Shown in pieces: positions 55,717 through 64,000 of a stretch of 64,000 nucleotides of DNA. The stretch comes from Citrobacter amalonaticus (GTDB taxonomy: Bacteria > Pseudomonadota > Gammaproteobacteria > Enterobacterales > Enterobacteriaceae), in the NCBI RefSeq assembly GCF_001559075.2, contig NZ_CP014015.2:2232001-2296000 (forward strand), in the 5' to 3' direction. The translations under genes were made by a program, and so were the position numbers. The notes below the pieces were generated by a model. That model was not told the origin of the DNA, ran no database searches, and saw only the letters and a list, made by a program, of their open reading frames with translations. Position 1 is the first letter of the stretch. Each line of letters opens with the position of its first letter.

Positions 55717-57804
55717 TTAACCCCGCATATCCCGCAAGCGACGGCTGAGCCAGATTCCGTGGTGCGGCCGCTGACGCCATGCCACAGACGAGATGGTGTG
55801 CATGGTGTTAAGGTGACCAATAACGCGCTGCAGATGCTGTTCCAGGGTACTTAACGGACCGTGGGACAGCATTTCTGGCGCTTCCAGAATATTCACATCC
55901 CCTGAGCTGCCGGGCCCGTCATACTCCAGTCGCTGCTGACAGCGTTGCAGCGCTATTTCACACGATTGCAGATACCGCTGCGCCAGGTCCGGCGTCAGCA
56001 TCGTATGCTCACGCGCCAGCGTGGTCATGGCGTTGATATGTTCGACGATAAACTGACTGTGCGTCACCCACAGCTTCATATCTTCCAGATAATGGCTGTT
56101 AAAGCCGGGTTCCTGCATCGCCTGATTGAGCGAGTTGAACAACGTATTGTGCGCCTGGTTGACCCGCATACGTTGCCAGGCGAGCGGCGTGGGTTGCGGA
56201 TCGTCGCTCAGAATCAGACGAATGGCTTCCTGATCGGCCTCCAGCGCATCATGGGCGTTTTTACGCAACAGACCACTCTGCCACTGCGGCCACAGCCAGA
56301 CGGTGCCGCCAAACGCAATCAGGCAGCCTATTACCGTATCGACAAATCGTGGAATGATGAACTGTTCGCCGTCCAGTGTCAGCAGTTGCAGGGTATACAC
56401 CGCTGTGACGGTAAATCCAACCGTCGCCCAGCCGTAGTTTTTGCGGATGGTCAGATAACTGACCAGGGTTATTATCAGCATCAGGGCCAGCGTATATCCC
56501 TCGGGAATATGAAAGTGCAGCGTCACGCCTGCGATAATCAGCCCCACCAGCGTTCCCGCTGAACGGTGCAGAATACGCACGCGGGTGGCGCCGTAACCGT
56601 TTTGCGTCACAAACAGCACCGTCATCAGGATCCAGTAAGGCTTCGGCAGATGCAGCGCGGTTCCCATCAGACTGGCGATGCTGAGCATGACGCTGATCCG
56701 CCCGGCGCTACGTAGCGCCGGAGATTTCAGCGAGAGGTAGTTTTTCAACGCCGGCAGCAGCGGTAGCCGACGCTGCTTATCGGCCATCAGATCGCGGGCG
56801 TACAACGGGCGCTGGGTGCGAAGCACGCGGGCGATACGGCTGAAGTGCCAGTAACAGAACTGCCCGACGGGGTTATCCGGATGCTGATGAGCAATTTTTT
56901 CCAGCGCGCCAATCTGCTTTTGCATAGTGAACCGCGTCGGCAGCCGGTGATACAGAATGTCATCCGCCAGTACGCGCAGGCGAGCGGCGACCGTTTGCGC
57001 ATTCCAGCGAATCACCTGTTCCGCGTGGCTGCGCTCGACCAGCTTTTGCACTTCTTCCGGCTGATGCAGACTGACGGAGATATGTTCCTGCAGATCCAGC
57101 GCTTCCTGAAAGGCGCGCAGCATCCGTTTATAGTCATTATTGTGATGTGCCGACAGCATGTGCATCTGCTGATAGCACTGAGTGATGAGGTCGACGGCTT
57201 TCTGCTGGCGCACCAGAAGCGGCGGCAGGGCTTTTTCCGGGTCGGTGTGCTGGGTCAACATGCTGTATTTGGCTTCGCAGTAATCCGCCAGTTCCCGGTA
57301 TAACAGACTCAGCGACTCGCGCAGCGGCTGTTCGCGCCAGAGCCAAAACCAGAACCAGTTAAATAATCCATACCATAATGTGCCCAGCGCGTAGATCAGC
57401 AGCGGCTCCCAGACCGGCATATTTCCCGCGAGGCTCAGTGTGAAAATCGCCGCAATCAGCGAGGCCGGAAGCAAACGCGCGTGGAGGGAGCTCAATTCAG
57501 CGGTGACGCCGAGCGTGAGCGTCAGGCCGGTCAGGATCAGGGGTAACGGCACCGCCTGCGCCAGCAGCAGCTGCATGATCAGGCTACAGCCGGCAAACAG
57601 CGATGCACCGATAATCAGGCGTTTGAAAAAGCGTTTGTGCGGAGTATCAAGCCCGGCAATGTTGCAGCAGGCGGGAACCAGAGAGAAGAGCAGGCCCAGA
57701 TGTAACTGCCCGATGATCAGGCCGACGGCCACGGGCAAACAGAGCACCAGCGTTTGACGTAGTGCATAGTTGATTTCTGGGTGATAAATCAGTCTGCGCC
57801 ACAT
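55717..57804 (-). CDS. yhfK: YhfK, FUSC-like inner-membrane protein
   Basis: 695 residues with two blocks of membrane helices (about 15-170 and 385-500) separated by a large soluble helical region, the plan of the aromatic acid exporter/fusaric acid resistance superfamily. Substrate unknown. Start at 57804 (MWRRLIYHPEIN), as E. coli YhfK; the longer frame uses TTG. Convergent with argD, 51 bases after crp, which has its own terminator. Confidence 0.88.
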   Translation of the reverse strand: MWRRLIYHPEINYALRQTLVLCLPVAVGLIIGQLHLGLLFSLVPACCNIAGLDTPHKRFFKRLIIGASLFAGCSLIMQLLLAQAVPLPLILTGLTLTLGVTAELSSLHARLLPASLIAAIFTLSLAGNMPVWEPLLIYALGTLWYGLFNWFWFWLWREQPLRESLSLLYRELADYCEAKYSMLTQHTDPEKALPPLLVRQQKAVDLITQCYQQMHMLSAHHNNDYKRMLRAFQEALDLQEHISVSLHQPEEVQKLVERSHAEQVIRWNAQTVAARLRVLADDILYHRLPTRFTMQKQIGALEKIAHQHPDNPVGQFCYWHFSRIARVLRTQRPLYARDLMADKQRRLPLLPALKNYLSLKSPALRSAGRISVMLSIASLMGTALHLPKPYWILMTVLFVTQNGYGATRVRILHRSAGTLVGLIIAGVTLHFHIPEGYTLALMLIITLVSYLTIRKNYGWATVGFTVTAVYTLQLLTLDGEQFIIPRFVDTVIGCLIAFGGTVWLWPQWQSGLLRKNAHDALEADQEAIRLILSDDPQPTPLAWQRMRVNQAHNTLFNSLNQAMQEPGFNSHYLEDMKLWVTHSQFIVEHINAMTTLAREHTMLTPDLAQRYLQSCEIALQRCQQRLEYDGPGSSGDVNILEAPEMLSHGPLSTLEQHLQRVIGHLNTMHTISSVAWRQRPHHGIWLSRRLRDMRG

Positions 57805-57814
57805 TGGCAAAACA

Positions 57815-57847
57815 AAAATGACGCACTACCGGGTAGCGCGTCATTTC
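57815..57847 (-). terminator. crp terminator
   Basis: AAATGACGCxCTACC arms with GGGTAGxGCGTCATTT, one mismatch, 9 bases after the crp stop. On the - strand the end is GTCATTTTTGTTT, a good U tract. Confidence 0.8.
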
Positions 57848-57855
57848 CGATGAGA

Positions 57856-58488
57856 TTAACGAGTGCCGTAAACGACGATCGTTTTACCGTGAGCGGAGAT
57901 CAGGTTCTGATCTTCCAGCATCTTCAGAATACGACCAACGGTTTCGCGAGAGCAGCCAACGATCTGACCAATCTCCTGGCGAGTGATTTTGATCTGCATA
58001 CCGTCCGGGTGAGTCATCGCATCAGGTTGTTTCGCCAGATTCAGCAGAGTCTGGGCGATACGACCGGTCACGTCGAGGAAGGCCAGGTTACCGACTTTCT
58101 CTGAAGTGACTTGCAGGCGGCGAGCCATTTGGGAAGAGAGGCGCATCAGAATATCCGGGTTCACCTGGATCAACTGACGGAATTTCTTGTAGGAAATTTC
58201 AGCCACTTCACACGCTGTTTTCGCTCGAACCCATGCGCTACGTTCCTGGCCTTCTTCAAACAGGCCCAGTTCGCCAATAAAATCACCCTGATTCAGATAA
58301 GAAAGGATCATTTCTTTCCCTTCCTCATCCTTAATCAACACTGCCACTGAGCCCTTAACGATGTAGTACAACGTTTCTGCTTTTTCACCCTGGTGAATCA
58401 GCGTGCTCTTGGACGGGTACTTATGAATGTGGCAATGAGACAAGAACCATTCAAGTGTCGGGTCTGTTTGCGGTTTGCCAAGCACCAT
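57856..58488 (-). CDS. crp: cAMP receptor protein (CRP)
   Basis: 210 residues, effectively identical to the E. coli protein in length. Cyclic nucleotide domain with GELGLFEEGQERSAWVRAKT (about 71-90; key E73, R83), the dimer helix, and helix-turn-helix with TRQEIGQIVGCSRETVGRILK (recognition helix about 180-191; R181, E182, R186). Global activator of catabolic genes; in this window plausible targets include pckA and gntT. Confidence 0.99.
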   Translation of the reverse strand: MVLGKPQTDPTLEWFLSHCHIHKYPSKSTLIHQGEKAETLYYIVKGSVAVLIKDEEGKEMILSYLNQGDFIGELGLFEEGQERSAWVRAKTACEVAEISYKKFRQLIQVNPDILMRLSSQMARRLQVTSEKVGNLAFLDVTGRIAQTLLNLAKQPDAMTHPDGMQIKITRQEIGQIVGCSRETVGRILKMLEDQNLISAHGKTIVVYGTR

Positions 58489-58795
58489 GCGCGATTATCC
58501 TCTGTTATAAGCTGTCTCCAGAGCCAAAAAATGCCGCTGTCTCTGGGGTTGCAAAAATGTGCTTCCCGCGTCCTGGGAAGAGGCTGTCAAAAACAAACTG
58601 CAGCCTTTAATGTGAAGTCCTCTGCATACATGCAGTACATCAATGTATTACTGTAGCATCCTGACTGTTTTAGCATAGCTTTAGCCGTGTGTCTCCTGGT
58701 GTCTCGCTTCAGCATGACGGAGGTCGCCTTCCGTTGCGAGAATTGTTATGTACGCGTAATCTGTCAGGAAAATTGACGCACTGGAGTTAAAAAAT
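58489..58795. promoter_or_regulatory. Divergent crp-yhfA promoter region
   Basis: 307 bases. A CRP-type half site TGTGAAGTCCTCTGCA lies at 58611-58626, followed by TGCAGTACATCAATGTATTAC, a stretch strongly conserved with the E. coli crp promoter, where CRP controls its own gene and a divergent transcript. Assignment of individual elements is inferred. No coding sequence seen. Confidence 0.45.
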
Positions 58796-59200
58796 ATGCA
58801 AGCGCGTGTTAAATGGGTTGAGGGGTTAACCTTCCTGGGTGAGTCGGCTTCCGGACACCAGATTTTGATGGACGGTAACTCTGGCGATAAAGCGCCGAGC
58901 CCGATGGAAATGGTGCTGATGGCCGCGGGCGGCTGCAGCGCAATTGACGTGGTTTCTATCCTGCAAAAAGGCCGTCAGGATGTAACGAACTGCGAAGTGA
59001 AACTGACGTCGGAACGTCGCGAAGAGGCGCCACGCCTGTTCACCCACATCAATCTGCACTTTATTGTCACGGGAAATGACCTGAAGGATGCCGCTGTTTC
59101 GCGTGCGGTCGATCTGTCGGCGGAGAAGTACTGCTCTGTGGCGCTGATGCTGGGAAAAGCGGTCAACATTACCCATTCGTATGAAGTGATTGCGGCGTAA
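58796..59200 (+). CDS. yhfA: OsmC-family protein YhfA
   Basis: 134 residues, OsmC/Ohr superfamily. A reactive-type cysteine is in AAGGCSAIDVVSIL (about residues 40-54), though the second peroxidatic cysteine lies in EKYCSVALMLG near 112, the usual OsmC spacing. Ribosome site GGAG nearby. Probably reduces organic hydroperoxides, substrate unproved. Divergent from crp. Confidence 0.9.
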   Translation: MQARVKWVEGLTFLGESASGHQILMDGNSGDKAPSPMEMVLMAAGGCSAIDVVSILQKGRQDVTNCEVKLTSERREEAPRLFTHINLHFIVTGNDLKDAAVSRAVDLSAEKYCSVALMLGKAVNITHSYEVIAA

Positions 59201-59214
59201 TTTTTCATGTCGCT

Positions 59215-59289
59215 GGATGGCGGCCAGCGTCTGGTCCGGCCTACAGATTCCTGATTTGTAGGCCCGATAAGCGTAGAGCCATCGGGCAC
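59215..59289. repeat. BIME between yhfA and prkB
   Basis: Two REP-like units: GGATGGCGGCCAGCGTCTGGTCCGGCC (59215-59241; shown in part) and GCCCGATAAGCG...CCATCGGGCAC (59261-59290). They separate convergent yhfA and prkB. Confidence 0.65.
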
Positions 59290-59299
59290 TTCCCATCGT

Positions 59300-60169
59300 T
59301 TATTCGATCTTCTTGCCTTCCATCAGTCGCTGTACCAGCGGCAACATGATGAGTTCCATTGCCAGCCCCATTTTGCCGCCAGGTACCACCAATGTATTGA
59401 TGTGGGAAATGAATGAACCCTGCAGCATCGCCAGCAGCCAGGGGAAATCGATCCCTTCCAGATTACGGAAATGGATCACGACAAAGCTCTCATCCAGTGA
59501 CGGGATGCCTTTGGCCGCGAACGGGTTTGAGGTATCTACGGTGGGAACGCGCTGGAAGTTGATGTGGGTGCGGGAGAACTGCGGCGTGATGTAGTTGATA
59601 TAGTCGTCCATCGAACGCACCACCGAATCCATCACTGCTTCACGAGAATGGCCTCGTTCGCTGGTATCGCGGGTAAGCTTCTGGATCCACTCCAGGTTAA
59701 CGATGGGGACCACGCCGACCAGTAGATCAACATGGCTTGCAACCTCATGCTGGGGCGTGACGACGCCGCCGTGCAGGCCTTCATAGAACAGCACATCGGT
59801 GGGTTCCGGCAGGGGTTGCCACGGGGTAAACGTCCCCGGCACCTGATTCCACGGGACGGCTTCATCGTAGGTATGCAGATATTTACGCGACTGGCCTTTG
59901 CCCGTCTGACCGTACTCAATAAACGTCTGTTCCAGCAGACCGAAGTCATTGGCTTCGGGGCCAAAATAGCTGATGTGGCGTCCGGCGTCGCGTGCTTTGC
60001 GGATCGCCATATCCATTTCTGGACGGGTATAGCGGTGAAAACTATCGCCTTCCACCTCGGCGGCGCACAGGTTGAGCTGCGCAAAAATTTTACGGAACGC
60101 GAGGCTGGTGGTGGTGGTCCCCGCGCCGCTGGATCCTGTTACCGCAATCACCGGATGTTTGGCAGACAT
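59300..60169 (-). CDS. prkB: PrkB, phosphoribulokinase-like kinase
   Basis: 289 residues; P-loop VTGSSGAGTTTTSLAFRKIF (about 10-29). It resembles phosphoribulokinase/uridine kinase family members. No Calvin cycle is expected in this organism, so the substrate is probably not ribulose-5-phosphate; function unknown. Starts 54 bases downstream of yheU on the same strand, in the yheS-yheT-yheU-prkB row. Confidence 0.93.
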   Translation of the reverse strand: MSAKHPVIAVTGSSGAGTTTTSLAFRKIFAQLNLCAAEVEGDSFHRYTRPEMDMAIRKARDAGRHISYFGPEANDFGLLEQTFIEYGQTGKGQSRKYLHTYDEAVPWNQVPGTFTPWQPLPEPTDVLFYEGLHGGVVTPQHEVASHVDLLVGVVPIVNLEWIQKLTRDTSERGHSREAVMDSVVRSMDDYINYITPQFSRTHINFQRVPTVDTSNPFAAKGIPSLDESFVVIHFRNLEGIDFPWLLAMLQGSFISHINTLVVPGGKMGLAMELIMLPLVQRLMEGKKIE

Positions 60170-60223
60170 GTTAACTCCATCAATAAATTGATTTTTTATT
60201 ATAGTCGGCCGATAGCGTGCGGG

Positions 60224-60442
60224 TTATTCGCGAAATTGCTTGCGCGGCATGATGTTGACGGTTTCGTGCAACTCAGACCACACCAGCACCGCTTCTCCAC
60301 ACTGTAACTGGCGTTTGACGTCGGCGACTTTTTGCTCAAGGGTACGTTCATGTTCACCATAATCGGTACCTTCGCGCAACACAAAGCTTTCGATCAGATT
60401 GTCCAGCGTCTCGGGGGAAAGGTCCTGCCAGGGGATCTGCAT
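60224..60442 (-). CDS. yheU: YheU family protein
   Basis: 72 residues, small soluble acidic protein (MQIPWQDLSPETLDNLIESFVLREGTDYG at its start) matching E. coli YheU over its length. It lies 2 bases downstream of yheT, so it is co-translated. Function unknown. Confidence 0.92.
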   Translation of the reverse strand: MQIPWQDLSPETLDNLIESFVLREGTDYGEHERTLEQKVADVKRQLQCGEAVLVWSELHETVNIMPRKQFRE

Positions 60443-60444
60443 GA

Positions 60445-61461
60445 TTAGGCCTCCAGATACGGTGTCAGCCAGTCAGGGATACGCGATTCCAGCCACATTT
60501 CTGGCCGACGTAGCGTCCCGCCGATAAATCCAACGTGCCCGCCATGTTCGGTTAACTGATATTCCACCTGCGGCGGCAAATCTTCCGCTTTGGGGATCAC
60601 ATGATGATCCATAAACGGGTCGTCTTTCGCGTGGATGATCAGCGTCGGAATGGCGATGTCGCTGAGTAAGGGCATTGCACTGCACTGACGATAGTAGTCG
60701 ATAGCGTCGGCGAAGCCGTGAATTTTAGCGGTGATCAGATCGTCAAACTCGCGGATCCGGCGCAGGGATTTCAACTGCGCCAGACTCACCGGCAACGAGC
60801 CCGGATAGGCCGCCAGCTTGCGCGACGCGTTAGCCTTCAGCAGGTTGAGCAGATAGCGCTGATAAACACGGGAAAAGCCTTTATCCATATGGTAGCTACA
60901 GGCTTCCAGTACAAAAGGAGCTGAGACAATGACCGCCGCATCAAGCGGGATGTTTTTCCCTTCTTTAGCCAGCAGGCACGCCAGCACATTTCCGCCGAGC
61001 GAGTAGCCTACGGCGGCCGTCGGCGCATGGCCAAATTCCCGCTGCAACCAGCCTAAGAACCAGGTTCCGTCTTCGGTTTCACCGGAGTGATAAATGCGGT
61101 TCAGGCGATTCGGTTCGCCGCTGCAACCGCGAAAGTGCATCACCACACCAAGCCAGCCACGGTTCTTTGCCGCCTCAATCAGCCCATGCGCGTACGGACT
61201 GTTCAGGCTGCCTTCCAGACCATGAAAGACCACCAGGCGCGGCTTGTGCTTCGCCTGATGCGGATCTTCACTCCATGCCAGATCGACAAAGTCGCCGTCG
61301 GGCAATTCCAGACGCTGCCAGTGGGCGTCGAAATTCACCTTTCGGCGGATCAAACGCGGCAACATAGTCTGTAGGTGGCAGTTACTGATACCGCGCATCG
61401 GGCGAAATTCGTCACTGCTGCCGTTTGGCATTTCAGGGTCGTGAAGGATTACGTGTGTCAT
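60445..61461 (-). CDS. yheT: YheT, alpha/beta hydrolase
   Basis: 338 residues, alpha/beta hydrolase with nucleophile serine in GYSLGG (about residue 145), HGLEGSLNSPYAHGL oxyanion region, the aspartate in HAKDDPFMDH and histidine in EHGGHVGF. Related to the Rv0183/EMB8-type esterases; substrate unknown. Start at 61461 (MTHVILHDPEMPNG), 5 bases after the yheS stop; a longer frame would run into yheS. Followed at 2 bases by yheU. Confidence 0.9.
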   Translation of the reverse strand: MTHVILHDPEMPNGSSDEFRPMRGISNCHLQTMLPRLIRRKVNFDAHWQRLELPDGDFVDLAWSEDPHQAKHKPRLVVFHGLEGSLNSPYAHGLIEAAKNRGWLGVVMHFRGCSGEPNRLNRIYHSGETEDGTWFLGWLQREFGHAPTAAVGYSLGGNVLACLLAKEGKNIPLDAAVIVSAPFVLEACSYHMDKGFSRVYQRYLLNLLKANASRKLAAYPGSLPVSLAQLKSLRRIREFDDLITAKIHGFADAIDYYRQCSAMPLLSDIAIPTLIIHAKDDPFMDHHVIPKAEDLPPQVEYQLTEHGGHVGFIGGTLRRPEMWLESRIPDWLTPYLEA

Positions 61462-61466
61462 CGCCG

Positions 61467-63368
61467 TTACTCGCTCAGCATCTGCTCGAGCTGTTCCTGC
61501 GCGTCCAGCCAGGCCATTTCGCACGCTTCCAGCCCGGCTTTAGCGCTGGCCTGCTGTTGCAGGCATTCCGTCAGCTCGGCTTTGCGGCTCTGGTCGTAAA
61601 GTTCGCTGTCACCCAGCTTCTCTTCCGTCTGCGCCAGCTGTGCGTTCAGCGTCTCCATCTCTTTTTCCAGACGGGCGATCTCTTTACGCAGCGGTTGGGT
61701 TTGCGTCCGCAGTTCGGCTTCTCGACGCTTCTGATCTTTACGCGCTTGCGCGCTGTTGATGTTCTCTTTTGGTGTCTCATCAGACTGGCTTTCCTGCTTC
61801 TGCACATCGCTCAGCCACTGCTGATAATCTTCCAGATCGCCATCGAACGGCTCGACCTTGCGGTCATGCACCAGGTACAGGTCGTCGGTTGTGGATCGCA
61901 GCAAATGGCGGTCGTGCGAAACCACCACCAGCGCGCCTTCAAATTCAATCAGCGCTTCGGTTAATGCCTGACGCATGTCGAGATCAAGGTGGTTAGTCGG
62001 TTCATCGAGCAGCAGCAGGTTTGGGCGCTGCCAGACGATCAGCGCCAGCACCAGTCGCGCTTTTTCGCCGCCGGAGAAACGACGCGTCTCTTCACTGACT
62101 TTATCGCCCTGGAAGCCGAAGCCGCCCAGGTAGTCGCGTAGCTTCTGTTCCAGCTCTTGTGGCGCCAGTCGCGCCAGATGCTGCAACGGCGACTCATCCG
62201 CCCGCAAATACTCGAGCTGGTGCTGGGCGAAGTAACCGAGCTTGATGCCTTTCGCCAGGCCGATTTCACCACTGACAGGGGACAGCTCACCCGCCAACAG
62301 TTTGATGAGCGTGGATTTACCGGCGCCGTTACGTCCCAGCAGACCAATACGCGATCCCGGCACCAGGTTCAGTTTGATGGAGTCCAGGATGATGCGTTCG
62401 TCATAACCGGCACTCACTTTCTCCATTTTCAGCAGCGGATTCGGCAGGCTCTCCGGCGCGCGGAAGCTGAAATGGAATGGGTTATCGACATGCGCCGGGG
62501 CAATCAGCTCCATGCGTTCCAGCATCTTGATACGGCTCTGCGCCTGCTTTGCTTTCGTGGCTTTGGCGCGGAAGCGATCGATATAGCTTTGCAGATGCGC
62601 CACGCGCTCCTGCTGGCTTTCATACATTGCCTGCTGTTGGGCCAGACGCGTGGCGCGCTGAATTTCAAACGCGCTGTAGTTGCCGGTGTACTCGAACATC
62701 GTTTGCTGTTCGATATGAATGATTTTATCCACCACCGGATCGAGGAAGTCACGGTCGTGAGAGATCAGAATCAGAGTGCCCTGATAGCTCTTCAGCCATT
62801 TTTCCAGCCAGATAACCGCATCCAGATCGAGGTGGTTGGTCGGTTCATCGAGCAGGAGGAGATCGGAGCGACAAATCAGCGCCTGGGCCAGGTTGAGACG
62901 CATACGCCAGCCGCCGGAAAAGTCGCTGACCGGACGTTCCAGTTGTTCATTAGAAAAACCGAGACCATGCAACAGGCTGGCAGCGCGGGAGCGTACGGTC
63001 CAGGCGTCGATGGCATCCAGCTTGCCGTGGACGGTGGCAATGGCGTGTCCATCGTTACGTTCGTTAGCGTCATGCAACTGGGCTTCCAGTTGACGATATT
63101 CGCGGTCGCCGTCAATGACATATTCCAGCGCGGGCTGGGGCAGGGCTGGTGTTTCCTGATTCACCCACGCCAACTGCCAGCTACCAGGAAAGGTAAAACC
63201 GCCGGCATCTGCGCTGATTTCATTTTTCAGCAATGCCAGCAGGGTAGATTTCCCGCAGCCGTTCTTACCCACCAGACCGACTTTCTGGCCCGGATTGATG
63301 GTGGCAGTGGCATTGTCCAGTAAGACGCGCACGCCGCGACGAATTTGTAACGAGGAGAAAACAATCAT
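61467..63368 (-). CDS. yheS: YheS, ABC-F ribosome-associated ATPase
   Basis: 633 residues with two ABC domains in tandem and no membrane segments, the ABC-F plan. First: VGKNGCGKSTLLALL (about 33-47), SGGWRMRLNLAQAL and LLLDEPTNHLDLDAV. Second: LGRNGAGKSTLIKLL, SGGEKARLVLALIV and LLLDEPTNHLDLDMR. A charged linker lies between and a coiled-coil C-terminus follows (about 545-630). ABC-F proteins act at the ribosome E site. Divergent from kefG. Confidence 0.95.
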   Translation of the reverse strand: MIVFSSLQIRRGVRVLLDNATATINPGQKVGLVGKNGCGKSTLLALLKNEISADAGGFTFPGSWQLAWVNQETPALPQPALEYVIDGDREYRQLEAQLHDANERNDGHAIATVHGKLDAIDAWTVRSRAASLLHGLGFSNEQLERPVSDFSGGWRMRLNLAQALICRSDLLLLDEPTNHLDLDAVIWLEKWLKSYQGTLILISHDRDFLDPVVDKIIHIEQQTMFEYTGNYSAFEIQRATRLAQQQAMYESQQERVAHLQSYIDRFRAKATKAKQAQSRIKMLERMELIAPAHVDNPFHFSFRAPESLPNPLLKMEKVSAGYDERIILDSIKLNLVPGSRIGLLGRNGAGKSTLIKLLAGELSPVSGEIGLAKGIKLGYFAQHQLEYLRADESPLQHLARLAPQELEQKLRDYLGGFGFQGDKVSEETRRFSGGEKARLVLALIVWQRPNLLLLDEPTNHLDLDMRQALTEALIEFEGALVVVSHDRHLLRSTTDDLYLVHDRKVEPFDGDLEDYQQWLSDVQKQESQSDETPKENINSAQARKDQKRREAELRTQTQPLRKEIARLEKEMETLNAQLAQTEEKLGDSELYDQSRKAELTECLQQQASAKAGLEACEMAWLDAQEQLEQMLSE

Positions 63369-63397
63369 AAGGCGCCGTATGTTCAGACTATGTTAAT

Positions 63398-63412
63398 TTA
63401 TCATTATGATAA
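63398..63412. promoter_or_regulatory. 15-base perfect palindrome between yheS and kefG
   Basis: TTATCAT-T-ATGATAA in a 133-base divergent intergenic region. It resembles Fur-type AT-rich dyads but with half sites in the other order. It could be an operator of either gene or chance; see rejected items for Fur. Confidence 0.3.
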
Positions 63413-63501
63413 TGTAAGGTGTGGGCCATTTTCCGCACCGGGCCGCAATGGTAGCCCAAAACGACGACTATACACAAAAACAGAAACAAACCGGGAGGGG
63501 G

Positions 63502-64000
63502 ATGATGTCTCAGCCAGCAAAGGTCTTGCTGCTGTATGCCCATCCGGAATCTCAGGACTCGGTGGCTAACCGGGTACTGCTTAAGCCGGCCACGCAGCTC
63601 AGCAACGTTACGGTGCACGATCTCTACGCGCACTATCCTGATTTTTTTATTGATATCCCGCATGAGCAGGCGCTACTGCGTGAGCATGACGTGATCGTGT
63701 TTCAGCACCCGCTGTACACCTATAGCTGTCCGGCGTTGCTGAAAGAGTGGCTGGACCGCGTATTGAGCCGTGGCTTTGCCAGCGGCCCCGGGGGAAATCA
63801 GTTGGCGGGAAAGTACTGGCGGAGCGTGATCACAACGGGTGAACCGGAGAGCGCCTATCGCTATGACGCGTTGAATCGCTATCCGATGAGCGATGTACTG
63901 CGGCCATTCGAACTGACGGCAGGGATGTGCCGGATGCACTGGCTGAGTCCCATTATTATCTACTGGGCCAGACGACAAAGCGCGCAGGAGCTGGAAAGCC
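63502..64000 (+). CDS. kefG: KefG, quinone oxidoreductase subunit of the KefB potassium efflux system, 3' end cut
   Basis: The first 166 codons of a normally about 184-residue protein (open to the window end, so missing from closed-ORF lists). Flavodoxin-like: LLLYAHPESQDSVANRVLL, FQHPLYTYSCPALLKEWLDRVL and GPGGNQLAGKYWRSVITTGEPE are KefG/KefF family blocks. It is needed for full activity of KefB, the glutathione-gated K+/H+ antiporter, whose gene should follow past the end. Two adjacent ATGs (63502, 63505) after GGGAGGGG. Confidence 0.93.
   Translation, partial: MMSQPAKVLLLYAHPESQDSVANRVLLKPATQLSNVTVHDLYAHYPDFFIDIPHEQALLREHDVIVFQHPLYTYSCPALLKEWLDRVLSRGFASGPGGNQLAGKYWRSVITTGEPESAYRYDALNRYPMSDVLRPFELTAGMCRMHWLSPIIIYWARRQSAQELES

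Noticed and set aside
62157..63323. 388-codon open frame on the + strand
   Set aside because: Antisense to yheS across both ABC domains; no homology or context.
63398..63412. Fur box at the yheS-kefG palindrome
   Set aside because: The half sites are in TTATCAT/ATGATAA order rather than TGATAAT/ATTATCA, and neither gene is an iron gene; left as an unnamed dyad.

Overview
The window is an uninterrupted piece of an enterobacterial chromosome. About 54 protein genes and remnants are packed at high density, and nearly all match Escherichia/Salmonella/Citrobacter families at close to full length and in the same order as the E. coli K-12 malP to kefG segment, read in reverse map direction. I lean towards a Citrobacter-like member of the Enterobacteriaceae, by gene content and sequence divergence only. 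There is no tRNA, rRNA, IS element, prophage or CRISPR array. Both ends cut genes: malP lacks about 17 N-terminal codons and kefG lacks its C-terminus.

Layout. 1-4.4 kb: malPQ (maltodextrin breakdown). 4.5-8.2 kb: gntT with two GntR operators, nfuA, gntX and divergent bioH. 8.3-12 kb: a decayed rpnA and the feoABC ferrous iron operon with Fur and FNR sites. 12-19 kb: tex, greB, ompR-envZ, pckA. 19-27 kb: hslO-hslR-yrfG, igaA, nudE, mrcA. 27-30.5 kb: hofMNOPQ, the inner- and outer-membrane assembly genes for type IV pilus-like DNA uptake. 30.8-37.2 kb: the aroK-aroB-damX-dam-rpe-gph-trpS row. 37.3-44.8 kb: the eight-gene yhfZYXW-php-yhfUTS operon, whose pathway is unknown to me. 44.8-52 kb: yhfL (a 58-residue lipoprotein), cysG, nirC, nirD, nirB and tsgA. 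52.2-55.6 kb: ppiA, yhfG-fic, pabA, argD. 55.7-64 kb: yhfK, crp, yhfA, prkB, yheU, yheT, yheS and the start of kefG.

Most of the window is ordinary core genome. The part most likely to hold undescribed biology is the yhf operon. It combines a PLP racemase-like protein, a phosphopentomutase-like protein that keeps the phospho-acceptor threonine, a phosphotriesterase-like metal hydrolase, a PLP aminotransferase-like protein, a membrane protein with a small partner, and its own regulator. Two perfect inverted repeats with the same TTCA-N6-TGAA core lie in front of yhfZ and in front of yhfX, with a weaker third copy next to the yhfZ start. They look like an operator family for YhfZ.

Other points of interest are the rpnA remnant, which keeps only the C-terminal part; a strong terminator between nirD and nirC; the exact conservation of the nirB FNR/NarL spacing; and the absence of yhgE and of the frl operon from positions where E. 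coli K-12 carries them.
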